Source: Mycolicibacterium madagascariense | GTDB lineage: Bacteria > Actinomycetota > Actinomycetes > Mycobacteriales > Mycobacteriaceae | Reading direction: 5' to 3' | Assembly (NCBI RefSeq): GCF_010729665.1 | Contig: NZ_AP022610.1 | Span: 868,001-932,000 of the forward strand | DNA: 64,000 nt | Shown: positions 26,230 to 36,299 of the stretch, piece by piece | How positions within the stretch are numbered: the first letter of the stretch is position 1 | Layout: every line of letters begins with the position of its first letter | The notes under the pieces: generated by a model | Database searches by the model: none | Told to the model about the DNA's origin: nothing | Seen by the model: only the letters and a program-made list of their open reading frames with translations | Program-made: the position numbers and the translations under genes

Positions 26230-27648
26230 GTGACCATCAACCGGCGCCAAGCGCTGACCGCCATCGCCGTGGGCGCCTCCGGCGTGCTCGCGGCGTGCAG
26301 CGGTAGGTCTTCGACCAGCCAACCCGAGGCGACCGAGGCTCCCGCGAAGGCGGAAATCACCTACACCCCGGCCAAGAATGCGGTCGACGTCGCACCGACC
26401 GACCGCATCTCCGTGACCGTCACGAACGGCTGGTTGCAGCGCGTCGCGCTGCTCAACGCCGACGGCAAGCCGGTCGCGGGCGCCATCAGCGGTGATCGCA
26501 CGTCGTTCTCGACCACCGAGCCGCTGGGCTACGGCGTGCAGTACACGTGGTCCGGGTCGGCCGTCGGCCGCGACGGCAAGGCCGTCCCGCTCGGGGGCAC
26601 CTTCACCACGGTGAACCCGTCGACTCAGGTGAACGGGCAGTTCCAGCTGGGCGACGGTCAGGTCGTCGGCATCGCCGCGCCGGTCATCCTGCAGTTCGAC
26701 GCGGCCATTCCCGACGACGCCAAACCCGCGGTCGAGCGCGCGCTGAGCGTGACGACGACCCCGCCGGTCGTGGGCAGCTGGGCCTGGCTACCCGACGAGG
26801 CGGCCGGTTCCCGCGTGCACTGGCGCACCCAGGACTACTACCCGGCGGGCACGAAGGTCCACGTCGCGGCCAGCACGTACGGCGTCCCGTTCGGCTCCGG
26901 TGCGTTCGGCGCCCAGGACATCACGCTGGACTTCGAGATCGGCCGCCGGCAGGTGGTCAAGGCCGACGCGTCGTCGCACCGCATCCAGGTCATCACCGAC
27001 GAGGGCGTGATCCTCGACCTGCCGTGCAGCTACGGCGAGGCCGACCTGCCGCGCAACATCACCCGCAGCGGCATCCACGTCGTCACCGAGAAGTACCAGG
27101 ACTTCTACATGTCCAACCCGGCCGCCGGCTACACCAACGCCCACGAGCGCTTCGCGGTGCGCATCTCCAACAACGGTGAGTTCATCCACGCCAATCCGTC
27201 CAGCGCGGGCGCCCAGGGCAACACCAACGTCACCAACGGCTGCATCAACCTGTCGACGTCGGACGCCGAGCAGTACTACAACACCGCCATCTACGGGGAT
27301 CCCGTCGAGGTGACCGGGACGTCGATCCAGCTGTCCTACGCCGACGGCGACATCTGGGACTGGGCGGTGGACTGGGACCAGTGGCGGTCGATGTCGGCGC
27401 TGAACAACGACACGCCGCTGCAGAACGTCCCGAGCAGCGCGCCCGCCACGCCGAGCGACGCGCCGACGCTGTCCGGCACGCCGACGACGACCCCGCCCAG
27501 CCAGGTGACGCTCACCCCGGCTCAGGGGTCCAGCACGTCGAGCCCCAGCACGACCACGTCGACGACGACGTCCACCACCACGTCCACCACGACGTCCACG
27601 ACGACGTCGGTACCGAACTCGAACCTCAGTCCGATTCCGGGCGGGTGA
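26230..27648 (+). CDS. ldtE: L,D-transpeptidase lipoprotein (LdtMt5/LprQ-like)
   Basis: 472 residues. A twin-arginine-like start ([10 protein letters not shown]) and lipobox LAAC (Cys22) predict a lipoprotein. Immunoglobulin-like domains come first, then the YkuD catalytic domain with His320 in FIHANPS and Cys338 in [10 protein letters not shown]. It forms 3-3 cross-links in peptidoglycan. The usual HG and S/T-HGC motifs appear as HA and TNGC, a variation I associate with the LdtMt5 branch. The C-terminus is a Pro/Ser/Thr tail with (TSTT)n repeats encoded at about 27555-27605. TACCGT (26216-26221) is 8 nt before GTG 26230. The 3' end overlaps the convergent SDR gene by 23 bases. Confidence 0.92.
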   Translation: MTINRRQALTAIAVGASGVLAACSGRSSTSQPEATEAPAKAEITYTPAKNAVDVAPTDRISVTVTNGWLQRVALLNADGKPVAGAISGDRTSFSTTEPLGYGVQYTWSGSAVGRDGKAVPLGGTFTTVNPSTQVNGQFQLGDGQVVGIAAPVILQFDAAIPDDAKPAVERALSVTTTPPVVGSWAWLPDEAAGSRVHWRTQDYYPAGTKVHVAASTYGVPFGSGAFGAQDITLDFEIGRRQVVKADASSHRIQVITDEGVILDLPCSYGEADLPRNITRSGIHVVTEKYQDFYMSNPAAGYTNAHERFAVRISNNGEFIHANPSSAGAQGNTNVTNGCINLSTSDAEQYYNTAIYGDPVEVTGTSIQLSYADGDIWDWAVDWDQWRSMSALNNDTPLQNVPSSAPATPSDAPTLSGTPTTTPPSQVTLTPAQGSSTSSPSTTTSTTTSTTTSTTTSTTTSVPNSNLSPIPGG

Positions 27649-28384
27649 ACTTCCGCGTCGCGGTGGCCTGATCGCGCGGGCGGATGACGATCTGGTCCAG
27701 GTTGACGTGCGGGGGCCGGGAGGCCACGAAGCCGATCACCTCGGCGACGTCGGCGGCCACCAGCGGCGTCATGCCGCGGTACAGCGCGTCGGCGCGGTCC
27801 TGGTCGCCGCCGAACCGGACGACGGAGAACTCGGTCTCGACCATGCCCGGCGCAATCTCGGTGAGCCGCACGGGAAGACCCAGCAGCTCGCCGCGCAGGG
27901 TCTGGTGCAGCGCGGCCTGCGCGTGCTTGGCGGAGGTGTAGCCGGCGCCGCCGTCGTACACCTCGAAGGCCGCGATCGAGGTCACCGTGACGATGAGCCC
28001 GTTGCCGGAGGCGATCAGCTTCGGCAGCAGCGCCCTGGTCACGCGCAGGGTGCCCAGGACGTTGGTCTCCCACATCCAGCGCCAGTCGTCGAGGTCGGCG
28101 TCGGCGACCGTCTGGGTGCCCTTGGCGCCGCCGGCGTTGTTGACGAGGACGTCGACGCGCGTCAGGCCGTCGGCGAGCGCCTCGACCGCCGCGCCGTCAG
28201 TGACGTCCGCCACAATCGCGGTGCCACCGATCTCGGCGGCCAGCGCCGCGATGCGGTCCTGGCGACGGGCCACGCAGACCACGTGAAAGCCAAGTGCGGC
28301 AAGGGTTTTCGCTGTCGCCTCGCCGATGCCCGAGCTGGCGCCGGTGACCACGGCGACGGGCTGGGAGTTTCCGGATGCCGTCAT
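27626..28384 (-). CDS. short-chain dehydrogenase/reductase (Rv0484c-like)
   Basis: 252 residues. The classical SDR pattern is complete: cofactor loop [17 protein letters not shown] after the fourth strand, catalytic Ser in TSIAAFEVY, and Tyr/Lys in YTSAKHA. It is an NAD(P)-dependent oxidoreductase of unknown substrate. Its final codons overlap the transpeptidase gene on the other strand. The -10 TAGAGT (28397-28392) lies 7 nt before the ATG, so the mRNA is probably leaderless. It is divergent, by 35 bases, from the poly-cysteine ORF. Confidence 0.93.
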   Translation of the reverse strand: MTASGNSQPVAVVTGASSGIGEATAKTLAALGFHVVCVARRQDRIAALAAEIGGTAIVADVTDGAAVEALADGLTRVDVLVNNAGGAKGTQTVADADLDDWRWMWETNVLGTLRVTRALLPKLIASGNGLIVTVTSIAAFEVYDGGAGYTSAKHAQAALHQTLRGELLGLPVRLTEIAPGMVETEFSVVRFGGDQDRADALYRGMTPLVAADVAEVIGFVASRPPHVNLDQIVIRPRDQATATRKFTRPESD

Positions 28385-28391
28385 TCCGCCA

Positions 28392-28412
28392 ACTCTAGTG
28401 GCGTGCTAGGTT
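28392..28412. promoter_or_regulatory. divergent -10 elements for the SDR gene and the poly-cysteine ORF
   Basis: TAGAGT on the minus strand (28397-28392) and TAGGTT on the plus strand (28407-28412) are each 7 nt from their start codons. The whole gap between the two starts is 35 bases. Confidence 0.55.
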
Positions 28413-28419
28413 TCTCATC

Positions 28420-28494
28420 GTGTCCGCTGGTCTGACCTCCCGCATCGCCGTTCGGCGTGCGTGTTGTTGTCGTTGCCGCTGCAGCCGCGCCTGA
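28420..28494 (+). CDS. leaderless poly-cysteine short ORF upstream of the ROK regulator and mshA
   Basis: A 24-codon ORF from GTG 28420 to TGA 28494. Codons 15-21 read Cys-Cys-Cys-Arg-Cys-Arg-Cys (TGT TGT TGT CGT TGC CGC TGC). TAGGTT (28407-28412) is 7 nt upstream, which predicts a leaderless mRNA that starts on this codon. Leaderless poly-cysteine ORFs are known in mycobacteria as cysteine-responsive attenuators of sulfur-metabolism operons. By analogy, ribosome stalling on scarce Cys-tRNA would change expression of the downstream ROK regulator (GTG 28575, 80 bases later) and perhaps mshA. The coding pattern and promoter are seen; the attenuation role is inferred. Confidence 0.6.
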   Translation: MSAGLTSRIAVRRACCCRCRCSRA

Positions 28495-28574
28495 CCGAAT
28501 CACGGACGTCGTCCCCTCGAGTCGCCAGGTGAGGCCAAGAACCCACCAGCCGATATCGACGAAGGACACCTCCC

Positions 28575-29858
28575 GTGAGCACCACCGCCATTCGCGAGAC
28601 CCCCACCACCCCCACCGCCCTCTCGGCCGCCCACGCCAAGCGCGCGCTGATGGCCCGCCAGCACATCGTGGCGCCCTCGCTGCGGGTCGCCGAGGCGGCC
28701 GCCGCGTCGGTGTTCGGCGCCGCCCGGCTGCGCGGACCGATCGCCCGCGACGTCATCGCCCAGGCGACCGGGCTGAGCATCGCCACCGTGAACCGCCAGG
28801 TCACCGCCCTGCTCGACGCCGGTGTGCTGCGTGAGCGGGCCGACCTGGCCGTCTCCGGCGCCATCGGCCGCCCACGCGTTCCGGTCGAGGTCAACCACGA
28901 GCCGTTCCTCACCCTGGGCATCCACATCGGCGCCCGCACCACCAGCATCGTGGCGACCGACCTGTTCGGCCGGACCCTCGACGTGGTCGAGACCCCCACG
29001 CCACGCGGATCGCAGGGCACGGCGCTGGCCGCCCTCGCCGGCAGCGCCAGCCGCTACCTGAGCCGGTGGCACCGCCGCAGGCCGCTGTGGGTGGGGATCG
29101 CGTCGGGCGGCGTCGTCGACAGCGCCACCGGCCACCTCGACCATGCCCGGCTGGGCTGGACCGACGCGCCCGTCGGACCCGTGCTCGCCGAGGCCCTCGG
29201 GCTGCCGGTGTCGCTGGCGTCGCACGTCGACGCGATGGCCGGAGCGGAACTGCTGCTCGGCGCCCGCCGGATGAGTGCGACCTCGGCGCCGCTGACGAGC
29301 CTGTACGTCTACGCCCGCGAGACGGTCGGCTACGCGCTGTCCATCGGCGGCCGGGTGCACTCGCCCACCAGCGGTCCCGGCACCATCGCGGCGCTGCCCG
29401 TGCAGTCCGAGATCCTCGGCGGCACAGGGCAATTGGAGTCCACCGTGAGCGATGAGGCGGTGCTGACGGCGGCCCGCAGGCTGCGCATCGTGCCCGCCGA
29501 CGGACCATCGTCGACCGTGACCGCCGTACTGCGCTCGGCGCGCCAGGGCAACCGGGACGCCATCGACCTGCTCGACGAACGAGCCCGCGTGCTCGGGGAG
29601 GCCGTTGCGTTGCTGCGCGACATGCTCAACCCCGACGACCTCGTGGTGGGCGGGCAGGCCTTCACCGAGTACCCGCAAGCGATGGCCCGGGTCGAGGCGG
29701 CCTACCGCAGCCGCTCGGTGCTCGCCCCGCGCGACCTCCGGCTGACGTCGTTCGGGAACCGCGTGCAGGAGGCGGGCGCCGGCGTCGTGTCCCTGGGCGG
29801 GCTGTACGCCGACCCCATTGCTGCCATGCGGCGCGCCGTGCGCGACAAGACCGCCTGA
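28575..29858 (+). CDS. ROK-family transcriptional regulator (Rv0485-like)
   Basis: 427 residues. The N-terminal winged helix-turn-helix is GPIARDVIAQATGLSIATVNRQVTALLDAGVL. A ROK/NagC-type domain follows, with LTLGIHIGARTTSIVATDLFGR and LGWTDAPVGPVLAEALGLPV. The kinase-type ATP motifs are degraded, so it is a sugar-responsive regulator rather than a kinase. Its M. tuberculosis homologue affects PE/PPE gene expression. GTG 28575 is preceded by GAAGGA (28561-28566). The 190-bp upstream region contains the poly-cysteine ORF. mshA starts 56 bases after its stop. Confidence 0.88.
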   Translation: MSTTAIRETPTTPTALSAAHAKRALMARQHIVAPSLRVAEAAAASVFGAARLRGPIARDVIAQATGLSIATVNRQVTALLDAGVLRERADLAVSGAIGRPRVPVEVNHEPFLTLGIHIGARTTSIVATDLFGRTLDVVETPTPRGSQGTALAALAGSASRYLSRWHRRRPLWVGIASGGVVDSATGHLDHARLGWTDAPVGPVLAEALGLPVSLASHVDAMAGAELLLGARRMSATSAPLTSLYVYARETVGYALSIGGRVHSPTSGPGTIAALPVQSEILGGTGQLESTVSDEAVLTAARRLRIVPADGPSSTVTAVLRSARQGNRDAIDLLDERARVLGEAVALLRDMLNPDDLVVGGQAFTEYPQAMARVEAAYRSRSVLAPRDLRLTSFGNRVQEAGAGVVSLGGLYADPIAAMRRAVRDKTA

Positions 29859-29914
29859 CCCACCTCCGAGCAGGGCACGGGCAACTCCCGCGGGACCCGG
29901 TGTAAGTATTGGGT

Positions 29915-31195
29915 GTGCGCGTAGCCGTCCTGTCGGTCCATACCTCCCCCCTGGCCCAACCGGGGACCGGCGATGCGGGCGGGATGAACGTCTACGTCCT
30001 GCAGACCGCGCTCGAGCTGGCCCGCCGCGGCGTCGAGGTGGAGATCTTCACCAGGGCGACGACGTCGGCGGACGCCCCCGTCGTGCGGGTGGCCCCCGGC
30101 GTGCTGGTGCGCAACGTGGTGGCCGGACCGTTCGAGGGGCTCGACAAACACGACCTGCCCACACAGCTGTGTGCCTTCACCGCGGGCGTCCTGCGGGCCG
30201 AGGCCACCCACGAGCCGGGCTACTACGACGTCGTCCACTCCCACTACTGGCTCTCGGGCCAGGTCGGCTGGCTGGCGCGGGACCGGTGGGCCGTGCCGCT
30301 GGTGCACACCGCCCACACCCTCGCGGCGGTGAAGAACGCCTCGCTCGCGGTCGGCGACCAGCCGGAGCCGCCGCTGCGCGCGGTCGGCGAGCAGCAGGTG
30401 GTCGACGAGGCCGACCGGTTGATCGTCAACACCGAATACGAAGCGCAGCAACTGGTTTCGCTGCACCACGCCGATCCGCAGCGCATCGACGTCGCTCATC
30501 CCGGCGTCGATCTGGAGGTGTTCACCCCCGGTGACCGCGCGCAGTCGCGGCGGGCGCTCGGACTGCGCGCCGACGAGCGGGTCGTCGCGTTCGTCGGCCG
30601 CATTCAGCCGCTGAAGGCGCCCGACGTGCTGCTGCGGGCGGTCGCCAAGCTGCCCGACGTGCGCGTCGTCATCGCCGGCGGGCCGTCGGGGTCGGGGCTG
30701 GCGAATCCGGACGGGTTGGTTCGGCTGGCCGACGAGCTGGGTATGTCAGACCGCGTGACGTTCCTGCCGCCCCAGACCAGAGACCAGCTCGTCGACGTCT
30801 ATCGCGCCGCCGACGTCGTGGCGGTACCGAGTTACGCCGAGTCGTTCGGGCTGGTCGCGGTGGAGGCCCAGGCCTGCGGAACGCCGGTCGTGGCGGCCGC
30901 GGTGGGTGGTCTCCCGGTGGCCGTCCGCGACGGCGTCAGTGGCGTCCTGGTCGACGGTCACGACCCCGGCGACTGGGCCGCGGCCATCGATGGGCTCTTC
31001 GAGCGCGGACCCGACACCCTGCGGACCGCCGCGATGGCGCACGCCGCGAGCTTCTCCTGGGCGCACACCGTCGACGCGCTGCAGGCCAGCTACGGCCGTG
31101 CGATCAGCGACTACCGGTCCCGGCACCAGCGGGCCGAGCTACCGGTCCGGCGCAACGCCCGCCGGTTCTCGATTCGACGGGGCATCCGGGCATGA
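29915..31195 (+). CDS. mshA: D-inositol-3-phosphate glycosyltransferase
   Basis: 426 residues. MshA joins UDP-GlcNAc to inositol-3-phosphate in the first committed step of mycothiol synthesis. The GT4 family features are all visible: [21 protein letters not shown] at the N-terminus, [18 protein letters not shown] in the linker, and the EX7E element in [26 protein letters not shown] 29915 has TAAGTA (29903-29908) 6 nt upstream and may be leaderless; TTG 29909 is an alternative. The stop overlaps the YbjN gene start (ATGA). Confidence 0.97.
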   Translation: MRVAVLSVHTSPLAQPGTGDAGGMNVYVLQTALELARRGVEVEIFTRATTSADAPVVRVAPGVLVRNVVAGPFEGLDKHDLPTQLCAFTAGVLRAEATHEPGYYDVVHSHYWLSGQVGWLARDRWAVPLVHTAHTLAAVKNASLAVGDQPEPPLRAVGEQQVVDEADRLIVNTEYEAQQLVSLHHADPQRIDVAHPGVDLEVFTPGDRAQSRRALGLRADERVVAFVGRIQPLKAPDVLLRAVAKLPDVRVVIAGGPSGSGLANPDGLVRLADELGMSDRVTFLPPQTRDQLVDVYRAADVVAVPSYAESFGLVAVEAQACGTPVVAAAVGGLPVAVRDGVSGVLVDGHDPGDWAAAIDGLFERGPDTLRTAAMAHAASFSWAHTVDALQASYGRAISDYRSRHQRAELPVRRNARRFSIRRGIRA

Positions 31196-31695
31196 CTGCA
31201 CTCGAGGTCATCGAAGCCACGCTGAAGGAAGCCTCGCTGGAGTACGCCTTCCACCACGGCGTCGACGGTGCGCCGTCGGGCATCGTGGTCGAGGTGCCCG
31301 GCGAGCGCCGGCTCATTACGAACACGATCCTCACCGTCGGGGATCACTCCCTGCGCATCGAGGCGTTCATCTGCCGCAAGCCCGACGAGGACTTCGAGAA
31401 GGTCTACCGCTACCTGCTGCGGCGCAACCGCAAGCTGTTCGGCGTCGCCTACACCCTCGACAACCTCGGCGACATCTATCTGGTCGGTCGCATCCCGCTG
31501 GAGTCGGTGACCTCCGACGTCATCGACAACATCCTGGGCCAGGTCGTCCTCGCCGTCGAAGCCGACTTCAACATGTTGTTGGAGTTGGGCTTTCACTCGT
31601 CCATTCAGAAGGAATGGGAGTGGCGGGTGAAGCGGGGCGAGTCGCTGAAGAACCTGCGTGCCTTCGAGCACATGATCGACGACGGCGACGACTAG
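31192..31695 (+). CDS. YbjN-domain protein (Rv0487-like)
   Basis: 167 residues. The sequence fits the YbjN family, with [19 protein letters not shown] and [25 protein letters not shown]. Members resemble type III secretion chaperone folds, but no certain function is known. It overlaps the mshA stop by 4 bases, so the two are translated together, which suggests a link to mycothiol or another mshA-related process. It ends 37 bases before gpm1. Confidence 0.87.
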   Translation: MTALEVIEATLKEASLEYAFHHGVDGAPSGIVVEVPGERRLITNTILTVGDHSLRIEAFICRKPDEDFEKVYRYLLRRNRKLFGVAYTLDNLGDIYLVGRIPLESVTSDVIDNILGQVVLAVEADFNMLLELGFHSSIQKEWEWRVKRGESLKNLRAFEHMIDDGDD

Positions 31696-31732
31696 ATCCC
31701 ACGTCCGCGGGGGTCATGGCAAGATCGTCACC

Positions 31733-32473
31733 ATGCCGACTCTGGTGCTGCTCCGCCATGGCGAGAGCGAATGGAACGCGCTGAACCTGTTCACCGGCTG
31801 GGTGGACGTGGACCTCACCGACAAGGGTCGGGCCGAGGCGGTGCGCGGCGGTGAGCTGATGAAGTCGCAGGGCGTGTTGCCGGACGTGCTGTACACCTCA
31901 TTGCTGCGGCGCGCCATCACCACCGCGAACCTGGCGCTCGACGCGGCCGACCGGCACTGGATCCCGGTGGTCCGGGACTGGCGGCTCAACGAGCGGCACT
32001 ACGGCGCGCTGCAGGGCCTCGACAAGGCCGAGACCAAGGCCAAGTACGGCGAGGAGCAGTTCATGGCGTGGCGCCGCAGCTACGACACGCCGCCCCCGCC
32101 CATCGAGCCGGGCAGTCAGTTCAGCCAGGACGCCGACCCGCGCTACGCAGACATCGGCGGCGGACCGCTCACCGAGTGCCTCGCCGACGTCGTCGCCCGC
32201 TTCGTCCCGTACTTCACCAGCACGATCGCGCCCGATCTGCAGGCGGGCAAGACCGTGCTGGTCGCCGCGCACGGCAACTCGCTGCGCGCGCTGGTGAAGT
32301 ACCTCGACGGCATGTCCGACGATGACGTCGTCGGCCTCAACATCCCGACCGGGATACCGCTGGTGTACGAGTTGGACGACGCCTTGGCCCCGACCGTCCC
32401 CGGCGGGACGTACCTCGATCCGGACGCCGCCGCGGCGGGCGCCGCCGCCGTGGCCGCGCAGGGCGCGAAGTAG
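31733..32473 (+). CDS. gpm1: 2,3-bisphosphoglycerate-dependent phosphoglycerate mutase
   Basis: 246 residues. It interconverts 3- and 2-phosphoglycerate in glycolysis. The catalytic His lies in [12 protein letters not shown], followed by [15 protein letters not shown], the family signature of the cofactor-dependent enzyme. The second His is in [20 protein letters not shown]. Length and motifs match GpmA. It is followed by 139 bases that hold the senX3 control region. Confidence 0.97.
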   Translation: MPTLVLLRHGESEWNALNLFTGWVDVDLTDKGRAEAVRGGELMKSQGVLPDVLYTSLLRRAITTANLALDAADRHWIPVVRDWRLNERHYGALQGLDKAETKAKYGEEQFMAWRRSYDTPPPPIEPGSQFSQDADPRYADIGGGPLTECLADVVARFVPYFTSTIAPDLQAGKTVLVAAHGNSLRALVKYLDGMSDDDVVGLNIPTGIPLVYELDDALAPTVPGGTYLDPDAAAAGAAAVAAQGAK

Positions 32474-32492
32474 TCGACCGGGGGACCGGCGA

Positions 32493-32520
32493 GGCGAACA
32501 GTGGGTGAACTCGGGTGAAC
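32493..32520. promoter_or_regulatory. GGTGAAC direct repeats upstream of senX3 (candidate RegX3/Pho boxes)
   Basis: GGTGAAC occurs at 32504-32510 and 32514-32520, spaced exactly 10 bases, preceded by GGCGAAC at 32493-32499. An oppositely oriented GTTCACC lies at 32587-32593, beside the -10 element. The arrangement fits an OmpR/PhoB-type binding site for RegX3. Confidence 0.55.
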
Positions 32521-32600
32521 GCAACCCGAACTCCTGTGTTTGCCTCTGTGACGTGTCCCGATTTAGCCGCACGCTGCTGGGATGGCGTTCACCGAGTGCG

Positions 32601-32606
32601 TACGAT
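32601..32606 (+). promoter_or_regulatory. -10 hexamer TACGAT of senX3
   Basis: TACGAT lies 6 nt before GTG 32613, predicting a leaderless senX3-regX3 mRNA and fixing the start codon choice. Confidence 0.6.
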
Positions 32607-32612
32607 TTTCGC

Positions 32613-33803
32613 GTGAGTGTGGTAGCGGCGCTGCTGACGGTGGCAGTAGTCGCCGTTCTCGCGCTCGCCGCGGGGGTGGGCGCCGGGCTGGCGCTGGCGC
32701 CGCGGATCGCCGCACGCCGGGAGCGGCGGGCCGTCGACCAGGCGGGCATCACCGTCTCGCAGATGCTGCAGAACATCGTGTCGCTCTCACCGGTGGGGAC
32801 CGTGGTCGTCGACACCTACCGTGACGTGGTCTACATGAACGACCAGGCACGCGAGCTGGGCCTGGTCCGGGACCGGTTGCTCGACGACCGGGCGTGGGCG
32901 GCCGCGCAGCGCACCCTGGCCACCGGCGCCGACGCCGACTTCGAGCTCGCCCCCGTGCGGCGCCAAAACCCCGGGCGCTCAGGGCTTTCCGTCAGAGGCC
33001 ACGTGCGGCTGCTGAGTCAGGACGACCGCCGGTTCGCGGTGGTGTACGTCGACGACCAGTCCGAGCACGCCAGGATGGAGGCCACCCGCAGGGACTTCGT
33101 CGCCAACGTCAGCCACGAACTCAAGACGCCGGTCGGCGCGATGGGGCTGCTGGCGGAGGCGCTGCAGGCCTCGACCGACGATCCCGCGACCGTGAGCCGC
33201 TTCGCCGAGATGATGATCACGGAGTCCGAACGGTTGGCGAACATGGTCGGCGAGCTCATCGAGCTGTCCCGGTTGCAGGGCGCCGAGCCGCTGCCCGATC
33301 TGGAGTCCGTCGACGTCGACTCCGTGGTCGGCGAGGCGCTGTCGCGCTACAAGGTCGCCGCGGACAACGCCGACATCGAGATCACCACCGACGCGCCCAC
33401 GGGGTACCACGTGCTGGGCGACCAGCCGCTGCTGGTGACCGCGATCGCCAACCTGGTGTCCAACGCAATCGCCTACTCGCCCAAGGGATCTCCGGTGTCG
33501 ATCAGCCGACGGCGCCGAGGTGACGACATCGAGATCGCGGTGACCGACCGCGGCATCGGCATCGCCCGCGACGACCAGGAGCGGGTCTTCGAGAGATTCT
33601 TCCGCGTCGACACGGCGCGGTCCCGGGCCACCGGCGGCACGGGACTCGGCTTGGCCATCGTGAAACACGTTGCGGCCAATCACAACGGATCCATCCGGCT
33701 GTGGAGTCAGCCAGGCACCGGTTCGACGTTCACCCTGTCGATCCCGGCCCATCACGAACCCGACGACGAGTCGGACGAACGAGAGGACCCATCGTTACCG
33801 TGA
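32613..33803 (+). CDS. senX3: sensor histidine kinase SenX3
   Basis: 396 residues. A hydrophobic N-terminus (about 2-28) is followed by a PAS-like sensing domain, and the dimerisation/phosphoacceptor region has His168 in [17 protein letters not shown]. The ATPase domain shows the N box [12 protein letters not shown]1 [10 protein letters not shown] and G2 [13 protein letters not shown]. With RegX3 it responds to phosphate limitation. GTG 32613 was chosen because of the leaderless-type promoter; the longer frame upstream covers the control region. Its stop overlaps the regX3 GTG as GTGA. Confidence 0.97.
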   Translation: MSVVAALLTVAVVAVLALAAGVGAGLALAPRIAARRERRAVDQAGITVSQMLQNIVSLSPVGTVVVDTYRDVVYMNDQARELGLVRDRLLDDRAWAAAQRTLATGADADFELAPVRRQNPGRSGLSVRGHVRLLSQDDRRFAVVYVDDQSEHARMEATRRDFVANVSHELKTPVGAMGLLAEALQASTDDPATVSRFAEMMITESERLANMVGELIELSRLQGAEPLPDLESVDVDSVVGEALSRYKVAADNADIEITTDAPTGYHVLGDQPLLVTAIANLVSNAIAYSPKGSPVSISRRRRGDDIEIAVTDRGIGIARDDQERVFERFFRVDTARSRATGGTGLGLAIVKHVAANHNGSIRLWSQPGTGSTFTLSIPAHHEPDDESDEREDPSLP

Positions 33804-34486
33804 CGAGCGTATTGATCGTGGAAGACGAAGAGTCACTGGCCGATCCGTTGGCCTTCCTGTTGCGCAAGGAGGGCTTCGAGGCGACGGTCGTCACCGACGG
33901 CCCCGCGGCGCTCGCCGAATTCGAACGCGCGGGCGCCGACATCGTGCTGCTGGACCTCATGCTGCCGGGCATGAGCGGAACCGACGTGTGCAAGCAGTTG
34001 CGCTCGCGTTCCAGCGTCCCGGTGATCATGGTGACCGCGCGCGACAGCGAGATCGACAAGGTGGTCGGGCTCGAACTCGGCGCCGACGACTACGTCACCA
34101 AGCCGTACTCGGCGCGGGAGCTGATCGCCCGCATCCGCGCGGTGCTCCGCCGCGGCGCCGACAACGACGACGCGGGCATCGGCGACGGCGTGCTGGAGGC
34201 GGGCCCGGTCCGGATGGACGTCGAGCGGCACGTCGTCGCGGTCAACGGCGAGTCGATTACGTTGCCGCTCAAGGAGTTCGACCTGCTGGAGTATCTGATG
34301 CGCAACAGCGGCCGGGTGCTGACCCGCGGGCAGCTGATCGACCGGGTGTGGGGTGCGGACTACGTCGGTGACACCAAGACGCTCGACGTCCACGTCAAGC
34401 GGCTGCGCAGCAAGATCGAGGGCGACCCGGCGAACCCGGTGCACCTGGTGACGGTGCGGGGGCTGGGCTACAAGCTCGAGGGCTGA
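33800..34486 (+). CDS. regX3: response regulator RegX3
   Basis: 228 residues. The receiver domain has the acidic pocket VEDEES, phosphoacceptor Asp52 in [10 protein letters not shown], and Lys in YVTKPYS. The C-terminal OmpR-type winged helix has [15 protein letters not shown]. It controls phosphate-starvation genes together with SenX3. GTG 33800 overlaps the senX3 stop by 4 bases. In H37Rv the two genes are separated by MIRU repeats; here no such repeat is present. The convergent next gene ends at the adjacent base, 34487. Confidence 0.97.
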   Translation: MTSVLIVEDEESLADPLAFLLRKEGFEATVVTDGPAALAEFERAGADIVLLDLMLPGMSGTDVCKQLRSRSSVPVIMVTARDSEIDKVVGLELGADDYVTKPYSARELIARIRAVLRRGADNDDAGIGDGVLEAGPVRMDVERHVVAVNGESITLPLKEFDLLEYLMRNSGRVLTRGQLIDRVWGADYVGDTKTLDVHVKRLRSKIEGDPANPVHLVTVRGLGYKLEG

Positions 34487-35263
34487 CTACTGCGCGGCGC
34501 GCGTCGCGGGGTGGATGGCGATCAGACCGAGGCGGCTGCGCTTCTTGCACATCGCCGCGAGTTCGGCGTACGCCTTCTCGCCGAGTAGCTCGGTCAGCTC
34601 GGGAGCGTAGGACTGCCACACCTGCCGCGCGCCGACGTGGGCGTTCGGGTCGCCGGTGCAGTACCAGTGCAGATCCGCTCCGCCCTCGCCCCAGCCGCGC
34701 CGGTCGTATTCGGTGATTGTGGTCCGTAGGACCTGCGTGCCGTCGGGGCGCTCCACCCACTCCTGGCTGCGCCGGATCGGCAGCTGCCAGCAGATGTCGG
34801 GTTTCATCGTCAGCGGCTCCACCCCGAGCGCGAGCGCCTTGGAGTGCAGTGCGCAGCCGATGCCCCCGGCGAAGCCGGGCCGGTTGAGGAAGATGCAGGC
34901 GCCCTTGTACTTACGGGTCCGCAGGTTGTCCTTGCCGTCGTATTCATCCATCTCGAGGTAGCCCTTGCGGCCGAGCCCCTTGTCGCGGAACTGCCAGTCG
35001 TCGTCGGTCAGCTGCGCCACCGCGGCGTCGAGCCGGGCGACGTCGTCGTCGTCGGACATGAACGCGCCGTGGCTGCAGCAGCCGTCGTCGGGGCGGCCCG
35101 CGACGGTGCCCTGGCACGCGGGGGTGCCGAACACGCACGTCCACCGCGAACACAGCCAGGTGAGGTCCGCGGCGATCAGATGCTCGGGGTTGTCGGGGTC
35201 GGGGAACTCCACCCATTCGCGGGCGAAGTCCAACTCCACCTCACCGGGGTGCGATGCGCTCAC
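34487..35263 (-). CDS. cysteine-cluster protein of unknown function (Rv0495c-like)
   Basis: 258 residues. The N-terminal part has a conserved cluster ([28 protein letters not shown]) and later Cys residues in [28 protein letters not shown] and LHWYCTGD. The pattern suggests metal or iron-sulfur binding, but the family has no proven activity that I know. GTG 35263 is 8 nt from TACCGT on the minus strand. It is divergent from ppx by 34 bases and convergent with regX3. Confidence 0.85.
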   Translation of the reverse strand: MSASHPGEVELDFAREWVEFPDPDNPEHLIAADLTWLCSRWTCVFGTPACQGTVAGRPDDGCCSHGAFMSDDDDVARLDAAVAQLTDDDWQFRDKGLGRKGYLEMDEYDGKDNLRTRKYKGACIFLNRPGFAGGIGCALHSKALALGVEPLTMKPDICWQLPIRRSQEWVERPDGTQVLRTTITEYDRRGWGEGGADLHWYCTGDPNAHVGARQVWQSYAPELTELLGEKAYAELAAMCKKRSRLGLIAIHPATRAAQ

Positions 35264-35271
35264 GGAACGCA

Positions 35272-35290
35272 ACGGTAGACCCGATAACGT
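35272..35290. promoter_or_regulatory. divergent -10 elements for the cysteine-cluster gene and ppx
   Basis: TACCGT on the minus strand (35277-35272) is 8 nt from GTG 35263, and TAACGT on the plus strand (35285-35290) is 7 nt from GTG 35298. The gap between the two start codons is 34 bases. Confidence 0.55.
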
Positions 35291-35297
35291 GGGTCGC

Positions 35298-36299
35298 GTG
35301 CGATTGGGCGTGCTCGACGTGGGCAGCAACACGGTTCATCTGCTCGTCGTGGATGCTCGGCGCGGTGGACACCCCACGCCGATGAGCTCCACGAAGGCCT
35401 CGCTGCGCCTGGCGGAGGCCATCGACGGGTCGGGAAAGCTCACCCGCAAGGGTGCCGACAAGCTGGTCGAGACCATCGACGAGTTCGCCAAGATCGCCAC
35501 CAGCTCGGGGTGTGCGGAGCTGATGGCGTTCGCCACGTCGGCGGTGCGCGACGCCACGAACTCCGATGACGTGCTCGCCCGGGTGCTCGCGGAGACGGGC
35601 GTGGCCCTCAAGGTGCTCTCCGGGGTGGACGAGTCCCGGCTGACCTTCCTGGCCGTGCGGCGCTGGTACGGGTGGAGCCCCGGGCGCATCATCAACATCG
35701 ACATCGGCGGCGGGTCCCTGGAATTGTCCAGCGGCGTCGACGAGGAGCCCGACATCGCGCTGTCGCTGCCGCTGGGCGCCGGCCGACTGACCAGGGAGTG
35801 GTTGCAGGACGATCCCCCCGGCCGGCGGCGCGTGGCAATGCTGCGGGATTGGCTGGCGACGGAGATGGCCGACGCGGCCGCCGAGGTGCTCGACGCCGGC
35901 GCCCCCGACCTGACGGTCGCGACCTCGAAGACGTTCCGCTCGCTGGCGCGACTCACCGGCGCAGCGCCCTCGGGCGCGGGGCCGAGGGTGAAGAGGACAC
36001 TGACGGCGGCAGGACTTCGTCAGCTCATAGCATTCATCTCTAGGATGACGACGGCCGACCGTGCGGAGTTGGAAGGGGTGAGCGCCGAGCGGGCGCCGCA
36101 GATCGTGGCGGGAGCGCTGGTTGCTGAGGCGAGTATGAAGGCCCTGGCGATAGACACCGTGGACATTTGCCCCTGGGCGTTGCGAGAAGGGTTGATCTTG
36201 CGGAGACTCGATAGCGAGGCAGACGGCACGGCCCTGGTCGGCACGTCGGCGGGCCTGGCCGGTGTGAAGAAGGCGATGGCCAGAGGCGCGACACGATGA
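35298..36299 (+). CDS. ppx1: Ppx/GppA family exopolyphosphatase
   Basis: 333 residues. It belongs to the acetate kinase/Hsp70 fold, with [15 protein letters not shown] as phosphate-1 motif, [12 protein letters not shown] and [14 protein letters not shown] as phosphate-2. These enzymes hydrolyse polyphosphate or (p)ppGpp; the M. tuberculosis homologue Rv0496 (PPX1) degrades short-chain polyphosphate. It complements the two PPK2 genes of this window. GTG 35298 follows a leaderless-type promoter. Its stop overlaps the next gene as ATGA. Confidence 0.93.
   Translation: MRLGVLDVGSNTVHLLVVDARRGGHPTPMSSTKASLRLAEAIDGSGKLTRKGADKLVETIDEFAKIATSSGCAELMAFATSAVRDATNSDDVLARVLAETGVALKVLSGVDESRLTFLAVRRWYGWSPGRIINIDIGGGSLELSSGVDEEPDIALSLPLGAGRLTREWLQDDPPGRRRVAMLRDWLATEMADAAAEVLDAGAPDLTVATSKTFRSLARLTGAAPSGAGPRVKRTLTAAGLRQLIAFISRMTTADRAELEGVSAERAPQIVAGALVAEASMKALAIDTVDICPWALREGLILRRLDSEADGTALVGTSAGLAGVKKAMARGATR

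Noticed and set aside
25135..26322. 395-codon open frame antisense to murB
   Set aside because: The translated sequence is low-complexity Gly/Arg/His and mirrors murB codon structure.
27555..27605. Short tandem repeat cgacgtccaccac
   Set aside because: It encodes the Thr/Ser tail of the L,D-transpeptidase, so it is a protein-level repeat.
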